Source of the DNA: Bacteroidota bacterium
GTDB lineage: Bacteria; Bacteroidota; Bacteroidia; Bacteroidales; VadinHA17
Direction: 5' to 3'
Assembly: GCA_029564935.1 (NCBI GenBank)
Contig: JAKQPD010000318.1
Coordinates: 1-64,000 of the forward strand
DNA: 64,000 nt
Below, piece after piece: positions 16,971 to 25,460 of this stretch; position 1 is the stretch's first letter, and the number at the start of each line of letters is the position of its first letter. The notes beneath the pieces were generated by a model. That model did not search any database. It worked only from the letters and a program-made list of their open reading frames with translations, and had not been told where the DNA came from. The position numbers were made by a program, and so were the translations under genes.

Positions 16971-17885
16971 TTAAGGTTTGTTAATATATCCTATGATCTC
17001 ACGAATATCCGTAAAACCTTTGGCAATAAGATAATTTTCAATTCCTTCCAGGATATTTACAGCCGACCGGGGATCGATAAATGATGCAGTGCCTACCTGA
17101 ATTGCAGAAGCTCCTGCAAGTAAAAATTCGATTGCGTCACTGGCATTCATTATTCCGCCGATCCCGATGACAGGTATTTTTACCGTTTTTGCTGTCTGCC
17201 ATACCATCCGTAAAGCAACCGGTTTAACTGCCGGACCGGAAAGTCCACCCGTGATAGTGGCAAGTGACGGTCTCATCTTGTTAATATCTACAGCCATACC
17301 CAACAGAGTATTAATGAGAGATATGGCATCAGCTCCCTCCTCTTCGGCGATAGCTGCAAAGCTGGTGATATCCGTAACATTCGGGGAAAGCTTGACTATA
17401 AGCTTTTTTGAGCAGACCTTTCTGACCTCTCTGATGACTTCGCGGGCTGATTTGGGATTGGTTCCGAAGGCCATTCCTCCCATTTTGACATTCGGGCATG
17501 AAATATTCAACTCGACGGCAGGTATCCGTGAAAGCCGGTTCACTCTTTCAGTAAGTGAAACATAATCATCAACATAGCTACCGTTAATGTTAATTATCAC
17601 ATTTGTTTTATAGTCCGAGATGACCGGATATATTTTTTCTTCAAAATAATCTATCCCCTTATTCTGCAGTCCCACCGAATTAAGCATCCCCGATGGGGTT
17701 TCAGCCATACGCGGATATGGATTTCCCTCCCTTGGTTCCAATGTTGTACCCTTGACTATAATACCTCCAAGGCGGGATACATCCATAAAGTGGTCAAATT
17801 CAGACCCATATCCAAAAGTCCCCGATGCAGTCAGAACCGGATTCCTGAAATTCAGATCTCCTATGTTAAAATCAAGCTTTACCAT
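16971..17885 (-). CDS. pyrD: Dihydroorotate dehydrogenase class 1B, catalytic subunit
   Basis: 304 residues. It oxidises dihydroorotate to orotate in pyrimidine synthesis using FMN. The active-site loop [15 protein letters not shown] carries the cysteine base of class 1 enzymes, and the phosphate-binding stretch [31 protein letters not shown] binds FMN. The partner gene pyrK lies directly upstream and overlaps by 7 bp, so electrons pass to NAD+ rather than to quinone (class 2) or fumarate (class 1A). This fits an anaerobic organism. Confidence 0.96.
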   Translation of the reverse strand: MVKLDFNIGDLNFRNPVLTASGTFGYGSEFDHFMDVSRLGGIIVKGTTLEPREGNPYPRMAETPSGMLNSVGLQNKGIDYFEEKIYPVISDYKTNVIININGSYVDDYVSLTERVNRLSRIPAVELNISCPNVKMGGMAFGTNPKSAREVIREVRKVCSKKLIVKLSPNVTDITSFAAIAEEEGADAISLINTLLGMAVDINKMRPSLATITGGLSGPAVKPVALRMVWQTAKTVKIPVIGIGGIMNASDAIEFLLAGASAIQVGTASFIDPRSAVNILEGIENYLIAKGFTDIREIIGYINKP

Positions 17886-18667
17886 TTCAGATCAGTTATA
17901 TTGAAAACAGGGCCTTCGGTACATGTACAGACATTCCCTTTAACAGTATCCACAATACAGCAGAGACAGGCACCGATACCACAACCCATAAGGTTCTCAA
18001 GTGAAACTTCACATCTTATATTCTGCTCTTTGCAGAATTTTGCCACAGCTTTCATCATCAGATCAGGTCCACAGCAATAAATTATATCATACCTGTTTGA
18101 CAGGAGAACCGGGTGATCAGTTATAAAGCCCTTTGTACCAAGCGATCCGTCCTCCGTTGTCAGATAAACCTTACCAAGGGCAGAATATTCATCATACTCT
18201 ATTACACGTTCACGGCTACGGAAGCCCAGAAGGATATCCGGTACAAAACCATTTAGTTTTAAGTACTTTCCGAGAAAAAGTAAGGGTGCTACTCCACATC
18301 CTCCGCCGGTAAGGAGGATGCGTTCACCTTTTGCAGGCAGGGAAAAAGAATTTCCCAGGGGGTAAATAAGGTTGACATTATCACCAGTCCTTAGCCCTGA
18401 AAGTGTTTCTGTTCCTTTTCCGGCGATCTGTATCAGAAGCCTGAAGGTATTCTGTGAATAATTAACATCATGAACTGAAAAGGGCCGTCTGAGAAAAGTG
18501 TCAGGGCTTCCGTCAATTTTAACCTGGACAAACTGCCCCGGTTTCATTTCAGGTATCCGTCCTGAAGCAGTCAGTTCAAGGACGAAAATATTACTACTAA
18601 GTTTCTTGTTTTCAACTACTCTGAGAGATTCTATCCTTTTTGTCATCCAGGCAGTGCTTTCGGACAA
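17879..18667 (-). CDS. pyrK: Dihydroorotate dehydrogenase class 1B, electron transfer subunit
   Basis: 262 residues of the ferredoxin-NADP reductase fold. FAD is bound through RRPFSVHDV, the NAD domain begins near [20 protein letters not shown], and the C-terminal 2Fe-2S cluster uses the cysteines of [11 protein letters not shown] together with C-x-C near [14 protein letters not shown]. It passes electrons from PyrD to NAD+. It is translationally coupled to pyrD (7-bp overlap) and lies 5 bp after the XRE regulator gene on the same strand, so all three may be co-transcribed. Confidence 0.96.
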   Translation of the reverse strand: MSESTAWMTKRIESLRVVENKKLSSNIFVLELTASGRIPEMKPGQFVQVKIDGSPDTFLRRPFSVHDVNYSQNTFRLLIQIAGKGTETLSGLRTGDNVNLIYPLGNSFSLPAKGERILLTGGGCGVAPLLFLGKYLKLNGFVPDILLGFRSRERVIEYDEYSALGKVYLTTEDGSLGTKGFITDHPVLLSNRYDIIYCCGPDLMMKAVAKFCKEQNIRCEVSLENLMGCGIGACLCCIVDTVKGNVCTCTEGPVFNITDLKW

Positions 18668-18672
18668 ATATA

Positions 18673-19089
18673 CTACTCTTTTTCCGGGAAGTATTCCCTG
18701 AAAGTGTTATTATTATAAAACCAGACTATCTTTTCAACTGCGAACTGATCGTGTGATTCCTCTGCCTGCTTTATAGACTCATTTTCAGATGGTTTTGCGT
18801 CATCAGGCTTATCGATCCGCCCTGTAAAGACCTCACCGGTTTCGACCGGTGGCTGACTGAACAGATCGGGAATAACCTGCTCCCTGTACATATTGCCTTT
18901 GCCGAAAAGAAGCCATTCTGTTGAAAGAAATTTATATTTTTCAAGCATCTTGAGTATGAAATCCAGACTTGGTTTGTTCCGACCTGACAGTATGTGTGAT
19001 ATACCTGATGGCTGAACTCCTATATCCTCAGCAAACTGAGCTGAAGTTTTATTTTCTGCTTTTAAAAATTCAATAATTCTATCTTTCAT
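18673..19089 (-). CDS. XRE-family transcriptional regulator
   Basis: 138 residues. The N-terminal helix-turn-helix covers about 5-58 (TSAQFAEDIGVQPSGISHILSGRNKPSLDFILKML), followed by the WLLFGKGNMYR segment common in Bacteroidota regulators. A non-conserved acidic linker and a C-terminal VEKIVWFYNNNTFREYFPEKE follow. The gene precedes pyrK by 5 bp. Its upstream DNA carries three phased copies of TTACAnnTGTAA, the nearest of which contains TACATTTG on the minus strand, a match to the Bacteroidota -7 element; this is the arrangement of an autorepressor. More copies occur up to the SDR gene at 20586. Confidence 0.9.
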   Translation of the reverse strand: MKDRIIEFLKAENKTSAQFAEDIGVQPSGISHILSGRNKPSLDFILKMLEKYKFLSTEWLLFGKGNMYREQVIPDLFSQPPVETGEVFTGRIDKPDDAKPSENESIKQAEESHDQFAVEKIVWFYNNNTFREYFPEKE

Positions 19090-19105
19090 TGAAAATATAT
19101 CTGTT

Positions 19106-19163
19106 TTACAAATGTAATTAATAAATAATTTACATGTGTAATTATAAGAATTTACAAGTGTGA
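19106..19163. promoter_or_regulatory. Three phased TTACAnnTGTAA operators at the XRE promoter
   Basis: Copies at 19106-19117 (TTACAAATGTAA), 19130-19141 (TTACATGTGTAA) and 19152-19163 (TTACAAGTGTGA, one mismatch) are 24 and 22 bp apart, about two helical turns. The minus strand of the first reads TTACATTTGTAA and so contains TACATTTG, the consensus TAnnTTTG -7 element, 17 bp from the XRE start codon. Confidence 0.6.
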
Positions 19164-19433
19164 TTATACACTTATCTTTTCAAATGTCGATCTATATAAA
19201 TTTACATATACAATTGTAATTCAGGTAATTACTGATTATAAAATTCTAATGTAATACTGTAGATTAGAACATTAAAATACTGGTATATAAGTATTTATAA
19301 GCGATTTCTAAATAATACTGAATCGTTTTGAAGGATTTTTACCGGTTTTTTATGATTAATAAGGTAGATAAAGCATCATAATATATTGATTTAATATATA
19401 TTATAATCTATTAAAATTTTATTTCCCTGAAAA

Positions 19434-19445
19434 TTACATTTGTAA
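19434..19445. promoter_or_regulatory. TTACATTTGTAA operator copy
   Basis: An exact reverse complement of the XRE promoter site at 19106. There is no nearby start codon. Confidence 0.4.
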
Positions 19446-19502
19446 TTAATAACAATTAAATTTATTAATTACAATAGTGAATTTATGACTATTTCTTAGT
19501 GT

Positions 19503-19514
19503 TTACATTTGTAA
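19503..19514. promoter_or_regulatory. TTACATTTGTAA operator copy
   Basis: Identical to the copy at 19434 and 69 bp from it. It reads TACATTTG on the plus strand, a -7-like match with no obvious -33 element. Confidence 0.4.
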
Positions 19515-19630
19515 CTTCACGCATTTTTGCCAGGATTTGCTCGTCACATTACCCTTCCTCCTTCCCTCCCTCTTCAGCGGGACAGGTTCTTCCCTCAGAG
19601 GCTAACTAACGACGCTACTTTAGTGGACAC

Positions 19631-19672
19631 CCTTCCCCTTAGCCTTAAGGGGAAGGTACCGATAGCTATCGG
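19631..19672. repeat. Pair of intergenic palindromes (REP-like)
   Basis: CCTTCCCCTTA (19631-19641) is inverted as TAAGGGGAAGG (19646-19656) with a 4-base loop. It is followed by the perfect 14-bp palindrome CCGATAGCTATCGG (19659-19672). Such stem pairs resemble dispersed intergenic elements. Confidence 0.6.
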
Positions 19673-19755
19673 GAGCGGATAGGGTTTGAAACAATTTACG
19701 GTTAAGGGTCAGGGGTCCGAAATGATTTTGTGGTAAGCAGAATGGATCTTAACTT

Positions 19756-19793
19756 CTTAAAAGGAGAATTTTCACCTGTTCCCCTCCTTTAAG
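19756..19793. repeat. Imperfect inverted repeat
   Basis: CTTAAAAGGAG (19756-19766) is mirrored by CTCCTTTAAG (19784-19793), one T shorter. It may terminate transcription of the gene at 19919-20509 or belong to the same REP-like family as the preceding stem. Confidence 0.4.
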
Positions 19794-19918
19794 AGGTAAA
19801 TTTTCAATTCTGACGAGGTTGATTTGTAAAAATGCTACCATCAAAAATCATCAAATCAATTGATATTCTGAGGGAAATATTCTGTCAGAAATGTCCGTAA
19901 ACGATGTATTGAAAAAAA

Positions 19919-20509
19919 TCAGAATGTGAAACTAATACGTATTTCAGGGGAGTTGTAAATTCCATAAGGATCATCCAGGGCCCAGAGCGCTATAATATTG
20001 AGTGATCCCCGCCTTCCCACCGGCTGGCTTATACCTCCTCCAATCAGAAGGGCATTCACATTAAACCGCTCCGATCCTGACTGGGTATTGTCCCAGAAAT
20101 CAGATTCGAAGCTTTGAATTTCATCCTCCGCGTGAACAAAAAGACCTAAATGAATTCCGGCGGGAATAATATTATTGATATCCTGGATAAGAACCAGCTG
20201 GCTATATACTCTTCCACCGAAGATACTTGTACTGCCATAGTTTTTAATTGCATAATATCTGTATTCCGGACCTGCGGCAAAAGCCACACGTGGCAGTACC
20301 CATAAGCCAACAACCGGCGCTATTTCAATATCTGTATAAGTTCCGAACTGAAGCCCAAAATCCCCGCCGAAGAAAATCCTTTCCCTGAGGGGGGGAGTAT
20401 CCCTGTTGACTTTCTGGGAATGAAGGGCTTCCGGAGAGTACAGCAACAATGAACTTAAAACTGTTACCGTTATAAGGCTATGTTTTACTGATAAATATTT
20501 AATAGTCAT
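19919..20509 (-). CDS. Exported beta-barrel-like protein, unknown function
   Basis: 196 residues. A signal peptide (SLITVTVLSSLLLYSPEALHSQ) is followed by alternating strands such as IFFGGDFGLQFGTYTDIEIAP, LLIGGGISQPVGRRGSLNIIALW and a last strand ending ISFTF, typical of small eight-stranded outer-membrane barrels. I do not recognise the family. It is divergent from the SDR gene; the operator-like TTACA-N4-TGTAA begins 3 bp before its start codon, so the XRE regulator may act on it. Confidence 0.75.
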   Translation of the reverse strand: MTIKYLSVKHSLITVTVLSSLLLYSPEALHSQKVNRDTPPLRERIFFGGDFGLQFGTYTDIEIAPVVGLWVLPRVAFAAGPEYRYYAIKNYGSTSIFGGRVYSQLVLIQDINNIIPAGIHLGLFVHAEDEIQSFESDFWDNTQSGSERFNVNALLIGGGISQPVGRRGSLNIIALWALDDPYGIYNSPEIRISFTF

Positions 20510-20511
20510 GA

Positions 20512-20530
20512 TTACATTTTTGTAACTTTG
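20512..20530. promoter_or_regulatory. TTACA-N4-TGTAA site overlapping a TAACTTTG -7 element
   Basis: The palindrome 20512-20525 abuts the start codon of the minus-strand gene and overlaps TAACTTTG (20523-20530), a TAnnTTTG-type -7 element pointing toward the SDR gene at 20586. A protein bound here could control both divergent genes. Confidence 0.42.
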
Positions 20531-20585
20531 ATGTCAACATGCAAATAAACGAAAAAAAACACTTTATCATATACGATCCGGTAAA

Positions 20586-21281
20586 ATGAACATAATTGTA
20601 AATGGCGGAACAAGGGGTATTGGCAAAGAGACTGCCCTCTTTCTGGCAAAGAAGAAAGAAAATACTGTACTTGTTACAGGCAGAAATAAGGATGGCCTGA
20701 ATAAACTGAATTTAATCAGGGTACAGGGCAGAATTATAACCTGTCAGGTTGATATTTCTGAATTTAATGAGCAGGAAGCTGCATTTACCGCAGCTGTATC
20801 CTCGGGCTTAGGATCAGTTGATGTCCTTATAAACATAGCCGGATTACTGATTTCAAAGAGCTTCAATAATTTCACTTCAGAGGAAGTCAGAAAAATGATG
20901 GAAACAAATTTCTTTGGTCCGGCATCGGTCATCAGGGCCTTGTTGCCCTTCATGAAGAAAGGATCTCATATTGTGAATATTACGAGTATGGGTGGTTTCC
21001 AGGGAAGTTCAAAATACAGTGGTATGTCTTATTACAGTGCATCCAAAGCTGCTCTCTCCTGCTTGTCAGAATGTCTTGCAGAAGAATTGCGTGATAACGG
21101 TATCATTATAAATTGCCTTGCTCTGGGATCGGTTCAGACCGAGATGCTTGAGGAAGCTTTTCCGGGATACAAGGCTCCTGTAAGCGCAAGGGAAATGGCT
21201 GAGTTTATCGGAGATTTTGCCCTGAAAGGAAGCAAGTTCTTTAACGGGAAGATAATTCCCGTGGCATTCAGTAATCCCTGA
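20586..21281 (+). CDS. Short-chain dehydrogenase/reductase
   Basis: 231 residues of the classical SDR fold. The cofactor loop reads NGGTRGIGKETA at the N-terminus, the structural motif is INIAG (usual NNAG), and the catalytic set is S (NITSMGG) and YYSASK. The substrate cannot be assigned. The end of the gene overlaps the 3' end of the convergent butyrate kinase gene by 14 bp. Its promoter overlaps a candidate XRE operator. Confidence 0.92.
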   Translation: MNIIVNGGTRGIGKETALFLAKKKENTVLVTGRNKDGLNKLNLIRVQGRIITCQVDISEFNEQEAAFTAAVSSGLGSVDVLINIAGLLISKSFNNFTSEEVRKMMETNFFGPASVIRALLPFMKKGSHIVNITSMGGFQGSSKYSGMSYYSASKAALSCLSECLAEELRDNGIIINCLALGSVQTEMLEEAFPGYKAPVSAREMAEFIGDFALKGSKFFNGKIIPVAFSNP

Positions 21282-22341
21282 TCTCAATCTGACAGTCGAG
21301 TGCAAGTAATCCATTGAATGCAAGTGATTTCAATTCATCTTCACCAGGATAAACGACAATCCTTGCAATAAAGCTTACCATTCTTTTGATCCTTTCCACA
21401 TGGTCAGTCTGCCTTGCCATCCCTCCTGTAAGGATTATTGCATCTATTTCACCTTCGAGAACGGCTGAAGCAGCTCCGATCTCTTTTGCTGTCTGGTATG
21501 CTGCTGCATCACGTATAAGAATTGCTTCCCTGTCTCCCTCAGCAGCTCTTTTACAGACTTCCATAAAGCTGTTAGTACCCAGGTATGCCACCATTCCACC
21601 TTTTCCGGTGATCATTGCCTTAATTTCCTCATGGGTGAATTTGCCTGAAAAACAAAGATCTGTCAGCTGTCCGGCCGGCAGACCTCCCGAACGTTCGGGA
21701 GAAAACGGACCATCCCCGTTCAATGCATTATTCACATCAACCACCTTTCCCTTCCGGTGTGCCCCGACACTTATACCACCACCCATATGAGCAATAATCA
21801 GGTTCATGGCATCGTAAGGTTTGCCTTCAGAAGCTGAGAACATCCTTGCAACAGCCTTCTGGTTCAAAGCATGAAATATTGAGATCCTTTGTATTTCCGG
21901 GTGGCCGGATATCCTTGCTACAGGCTGAAGTTCATCAACAACCACCGGATCAACTATATAGGCTCTGGCATTCGGCATATAAACAGCCAGTGCATTAGCT
22001 ATCAGTCCGCCCAGGTTACTTGCATGTTGCCCAAGAAGCCCCTTCCTGAGGTCCGATATCATTTTTCCATTTACTTCATAAATACCGGATTCTATTGGCC
22101 TGACAAGGCCTCCTCGCCCCACAATTGCAGATATCTCAGTCAGATCTACATCGCGATTTTTCAATTCATTCATTATCAGCTCTTTCCTGAAATCAAGCTG
22201 GTCAGAGATTTCCCTGAAAGCAGCCAGATCCTCCAAAGGATGAGCCAGGTTTTTCTCAAAAACAAGATCCGCTTCCTTATAAAGAGCGAACTTTGTCGAA
22301 GTGGAGCCCGGATTGATTGCAAGGATCAGTCGTTTTCCCAT
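21268..22341 (-). CDS. buk: Butyrate kinase
   Basis: 357 residues of the ASKHA acetokinase family. The ATP-binding start ILAINPGSTSTKFALY and the segment LIIAHMGGGISVGAHRKGKVVDVNNALNGDGPFSPERSG are characteristic of butyrate/branched-chain fatty acid kinases. It converts butyryl (or isobutyryl/isovaleryl) phosphate plus ADP to the acid plus ATP. It ends a five-gene minus-strand run pta-ackA-ptb-ptb-buk, 36 bp after ptb. Whether it serves straight- or branched-chain acids cannot be read from sequence; no crotonase or butyryl-CoA dehydrogenase genes are in the window. Confidence 0.94.
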   Translation of the reverse strand: MGKRLILAINPGSTSTKFALYKEADLVFEKNLAHPLEDLAAFREISDQLDFRKELIMNELKNRDVDLTEISAIVGRGGLVRPIESGIYEVNGKMISDLRKGLLGQHASNLGGLIANALAVYMPNARAYIVDPVVVDELQPVARISGHPEIQRISIFHALNQKAVARMFSASEGKPYDAMNLIIAHMGGGISVGAHRKGKVVDVNNALNGDGPFSPERSGGLPAGQLTDLCFSGKFTHEEIKAMITGKGGMVAYLGTNSFMEVCKRAAEGDREAILIRDAAAYQTAKEIGAASAVLEGEIDAIILTGGMARQTDHVERIKRMVSFIARIVVYPGEDELKSLAFNGLLALDCQIEIRDY

Positions 22342-22377
22342 ACATTAAAAATTATGTGTAACAAAAACATTGACTTT

Positions 22378-23280
22378 TCAGGCCATCAGGCAGGCAAGTG
22401 CTATACAATAATATTTTGATATTTCACTTTCGCTTCTCGACATAAGCACGACCGGTTTAAGGGTTCCGCTTAATAGTCCCGCCATTTCACCGCGGCCAAA
22501 CAGCATCAGGGATTTATAGAAAGGATTACAGGATTCAAGTGAGGGGAATACCAGGATGTCGGCATCACCGGCCACCGGAGTGCTTACTCCTTTTATTTCA
22601 ACACTTTTTCTGTCACAGGCAAGGTAAAGGTCAAGCGGTCCATCGATAATGCAATTCCCGAATTTACCGGCTGTGCCCATTTTTTTTATTTCGGCATAAT
22701 CAGAGGAATACTGAAAGTGCCGGCTACCCTTCTCTGAAGCTCCGATAAGTGCGATTTTCGGATTCACTATACCGAATTTCCCTGCCATTTCAATTGCATA
22801 AGCTGTCATTGCTACCTTCTGGTTCAATCCGGGGTAAGGGATCACGGCAGTATCAGTAACAAAAAGCAGCTTGTGATACTCAGGTATTTCAATTACTGCC
22901 ACATAGCTCAGAACTGCATCTGGCTTCATCAGTCCCTGGTTCTTATCCATTACTGATTTCAGGAAGATATCTGTGCTCACAAGGCCTTTCATAACAATAT
23001 CCGCTTCACCCGATAGAACCATACCTATGGCAGTTTCTGCGGCAAGGCGTTCATTTTCAGAGTTTATTATGAGGAATTTTCCAGGATTGATGCCATTTTG
23101 ATGGCAGACTGTGGAAATCTTTTCAGGTTGACCGATCATTATTGCATCAGCTATTCCATTTTTAACGGATTGGTCAATAGCGCTGATAGTATTTGCATCC
23201 TGTGCCCATGCAACAGCTATACGGTGCCGTTTCCTGGTTGAAAGCACTTTTTCTGCCATCTGACCGAGAGAGGTGATCAT
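22378..23280 (-). CDS. ptb: Phosphate butyryltransferase (paralogue next to buk)
   Basis: 300 residues of the phosphotransacetylase family, converting acyl-CoA and phosphate to acyl-phosphate and CoA. Visible family segments are IAVAWAQDANTISAI, IMIGQPEKI, GEADIVMKGLVSTDIFLKSVM and PVVLMSRSESEISKYYCIALA. It lies between its paralogue (14 bp upstream) and butyrate kinase, the usual partner. The two copies are the same length and share the motifs VMKG/LMKG, S-D-S-E and the NCIIDGPL block, so they arose by duplication. Confidence 0.9.
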   Translation of the reverse strand: MITSLGQMAEKVLSTRKRHRIAVAWAQDANTISAIDQSVKNGIADAIMIGQPEKISTVCHQNGINPGKFLIINSENERLAAETAIGMVLSGEADIVMKGLVSTDIFLKSVMDKNQGLMKPDAVLSYVAVIEIPEYHKLLFVTDTAVIPYPGLNQKVAMTAYAIEMAGKFGIVNPKIALIGASEKGSRHFQYSSDYAEIKKMGTAGKFGNCIIDGPLDLYLACDRKSVEIKGVSTPVAGDADILVFPSLESCNPFYKSLMLFGRGEMAGLLSGTLKPVVLMSRSESEISKYYCIALACLMA

Positions 23281-23294
23281 GGATGATATATTAA

Positions 23295-24197
23295 TTATCT
23301 GCTTGCTGCTGCTGAAAGAAGGATACTGTCAAATTTCGCCTGTTCGGAGTCTGATCGTGATGTCAGGACAATCGGGACTCTTGCTCCCAGAATAACTGCG
23401 GCAACACGGGCTTTGGCAAAGAAAACAAGTGATTTGTACAGAACATTGCCAACCTCTATATCAGGCATCAGAAGAAGGTCCGTATCTCCGGCCACCTCGC
23501 TGCGGATGCCTTTATGTTTGGCACTTTCAAGGCTCACCGCATTATCAAATGCAAGCGGGCCGTCGATGATACAGTTCCTGATCTGATCGCGCTGATTCAT
23601 TTTGGAAAGCAATGCTGCATCGAGTGTGGCTTCCATGTTCTCATTAACCATTTCCACAGCACCGAGTACGGCAACTTTGGGCATCTGATATCCAAGCTTC
23701 ATCAGACAGCCTACCGAATTGTTAATAATGGCGATCTTATCCTGAAGGTTCGGGGAAATATTCATCGCAACATCGGTCACGGCAATTACCTTTGGATATG
23801 TATCTACTTCAAAAAGAGCAAAGTGCGATAATAATTTCCCGGTCCGTAAGCCCCATTCCTTGTTCAGAATACATTTAAGCAGAGTGGAAGTCCCGACCTT
23901 GCCTTTCATAAGGATGTCGCCCTGATGGTTATTCACCATTTTTACTGCAAGCTGGGTGGCCATTTCAATGTCCGGTTCATGAACAATACTGACTCCGGTA
24001 ATATCATAGTTGTTTTCACCTGAAATATTCAAAATACTATCCTTATCGCCAACCAGAATTGGTTCTATAACCTTATCTTTCCAGGCTTTGACTACAGCTC
24101 CCATTGAATGCTGGTCCTGAGCGGCTGCAACCACAAGCTTTTTAACAGGCCCTCCGGCCACAATAGTTCTCAGGTCATTCAGGCTCTTTAGTACCAT
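23295..24197 (-). CDS. ptb: Phosphate butyryltransferase (paralogue next to ackA)
   Basis: 300 residues and a paralogue of the following gene, with LVVAAAQDQHSMGAVVKAW, ILVGDKDSIL, GDILMKGKVGTSTLLKCIL, RNCIIDGPLAFDNAVSLESAKHKGI and PIVLTSRSDSEQAKFDSILLS. It lies between ackA (24 bp) and ptb (14 bp). Two tandem transferases with one butyrate kinase suggest different acyl-CoA preferences, for example straight and branched chains; that is inference. Confidence 0.9.
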   Translation of the reverse strand: MVLKSLNDLRTIVAGGPVKKLVVAAAQDQHSMGAVVKAWKDKVIEPILVGDKDSILNISGENNYDITGVSIVHEPDIEMATQLAVKMVNNHQGDILMKGKVGTSTLLKCILNKEWGLRTGKLLSHFALFEVDTYPKVIAVTDVAMNISPNLQDKIAIINNSVGCLMKLGYQMPKVAVLGAVEMVNENMEATLDAALLSKMNQRDQIRNCIIDGPLAFDNAVSLESAKHKGIRSEVAGDTDLLLMPDIEVGNVLYKSLVFFAKARVAAVILGARVPIVLTSRSDSEQAKFDSILLSAAASR

Positions 24198-24221
24198 TAT
24201 TCAGAAGATTGGTAAAACGGA

Positions 24222-25433
24222 TCAGACAGTCTGATGCTCCACAATAGTTCTTGTATCGGATGCAATAACAAGCTCCTCATCGGTAGTTACTGCAATTACC
24301 GTAACTTTTGATTCAGGTTTTGATATTACAATATCCTTTCCACTGCTACCATAATTGACCTCATCATCGAATAGTATGCCCAGGTTTTCCATATCGGAAC
24401 AGATCCTTTTTCTCATCCTGTAGTCATTCTCACCAATACCACCTGTAAATACAATAATATCAACGCCGTTCATTGCAGCAATATATGAACCGATAAATTT
24501 TTTCACTTTATAGGCATACATTTGAAGGGCGAGTATTGCTTTTTTATTGCCGGCTTCCGCTGCAGTTGCAAGGTCTCTCATATCAGAAGAAATCTGCGAT
24601 ATTCCGAAAACACCGCTTTTTTTATTGATCATATTGCTCACGCCGGTAAGATTAAGATGTTCTTTATCAGCAATATATACCAGAACGCCCGGATCTACTT
24701 CACCGGTTCTAGTACCCATAATAAGACCATCGACCGGTGTGAATCCCATTGATGTATCGATCGATTGCCCTTTATTAACGGCAGTTATCGAAGCGCCATT
24801 GCCTAGATGGCAGGTAATTATCCTGGTTCTGAAATAGTCCTTTCCCATGATCCTTGCAGCTTTCTGGGCAACGAACTTATGACTTGTCCCGTGATAGCCG
24901 TATTTTCTTATTTTGTATTTTTCATAATATTCATACGGTATTGCATACATATATGCATAATCGGGCATGGTCTGGTGGAAGGATGTATCAAATACTGCAA
25001 CCTGGGGTACACCCGGAATGAGTTTCTCGACTGACAGTATCCCTTTGAGGTTGGCAGGATTATGGAGCGGAGCTAGTTCTATGCAGGCTTCGATGTTCTT
25101 TTTGACATCATTGTCAACAAGTACGCTTTCCTTATAGTTTTCCCCTCCGTTAACTACCCTGTGTCCTACAGCTTTGATCTCATTTATATTTTTGATTACA
25201 CCATGCCGTGGATGACAGAGAACTTCCATCACCATATTTATTCCGGTTGTATGGTCAGGAATATCTGTAATTACCTTATACGGATCCCTGCCAGTGGGGG
25301 TGTGAGTCAGTATACTTTCATTCAGGCCTATTCGTTCAAGAAGCCCTTTTGCGAGCAATTCGGTACCAGAAGACATTTTAAAAAGCTGGTACTTTATTGA
25401 TGAACTGCCGCAATTTAAAACTAGGATGATCAT
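24222..25433 (-). CDS. ackA: Acetate kinase
   Basis: 403 residues, the usual length. The signature ILVLNCGSSSIKYQLF opens the protein; YGYHGTSHKFV, TCHLGNGASITAV, GLIMGTRTGEVDPG and VFTGGIGEN follow as in characterised enzymes. It makes acetate and ATP from acetyl phosphate. The gene is preceded by pta (27 bp) and followed by the two ptb genes, so acetate and butyrate routes of ATP formation are co-transcribed. Confidence 0.97.
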   Translation of the reverse strand: MIILVLNCGSSSIKYQLFKMSSGTELLAKGLLERIGLNESILTHTPTGRDPYKVITDIPDHTTGINMVMEVLCHPRHGVIKNINEIKAVGHRVVNGGENYKESVLVDNDVKKNIEACIELAPLHNPANLKGILSVEKLIPGVPQVAVFDTSFHQTMPDYAYMYAIPYEYYEKYKIRKYGYHGTSHKFVAQKAARIMGKDYFRTRIITCHLGNGASITAVNKGQSIDTSMGFTPVDGLIMGTRTGEVDPGVLVYIADKEHLNLTGVSNMINKKSGVFGISQISSDMRDLATAAEAGNKKAILALQMYAYKVKKFIGSYIAAMNGVDIIVFTGGIGENDYRMRKRICSDMENLGILFDDEVNYGSSGKDIVISKPESKVTVIAVTTDEELVIASDTRTIVEHQTV

Positions 25434-25460
25434 TGTTTAGCTGGTAATTAAGTTCTGTAA

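Larger units (their letters stand above)
19164..19918. other. Long AT-rich non-coding region
   Basis: About 750 bp with no credible gene. It holds two further TTACATTTGTAA copies (19434-19445, 19503-19514), then GC-richer palindromes at 19631-19672 and 19756-19793. The abrupt change in composition near 19515 suggests two parts of different origin. Confidence 0.55.

Noticed and set aside
21386..21790. A 134-codon plus-strand frame inside buk
   Set aside because: It is antisense to well-conserved kinase motifs and has a Ser/Pro/Ile-rich antisense composition.
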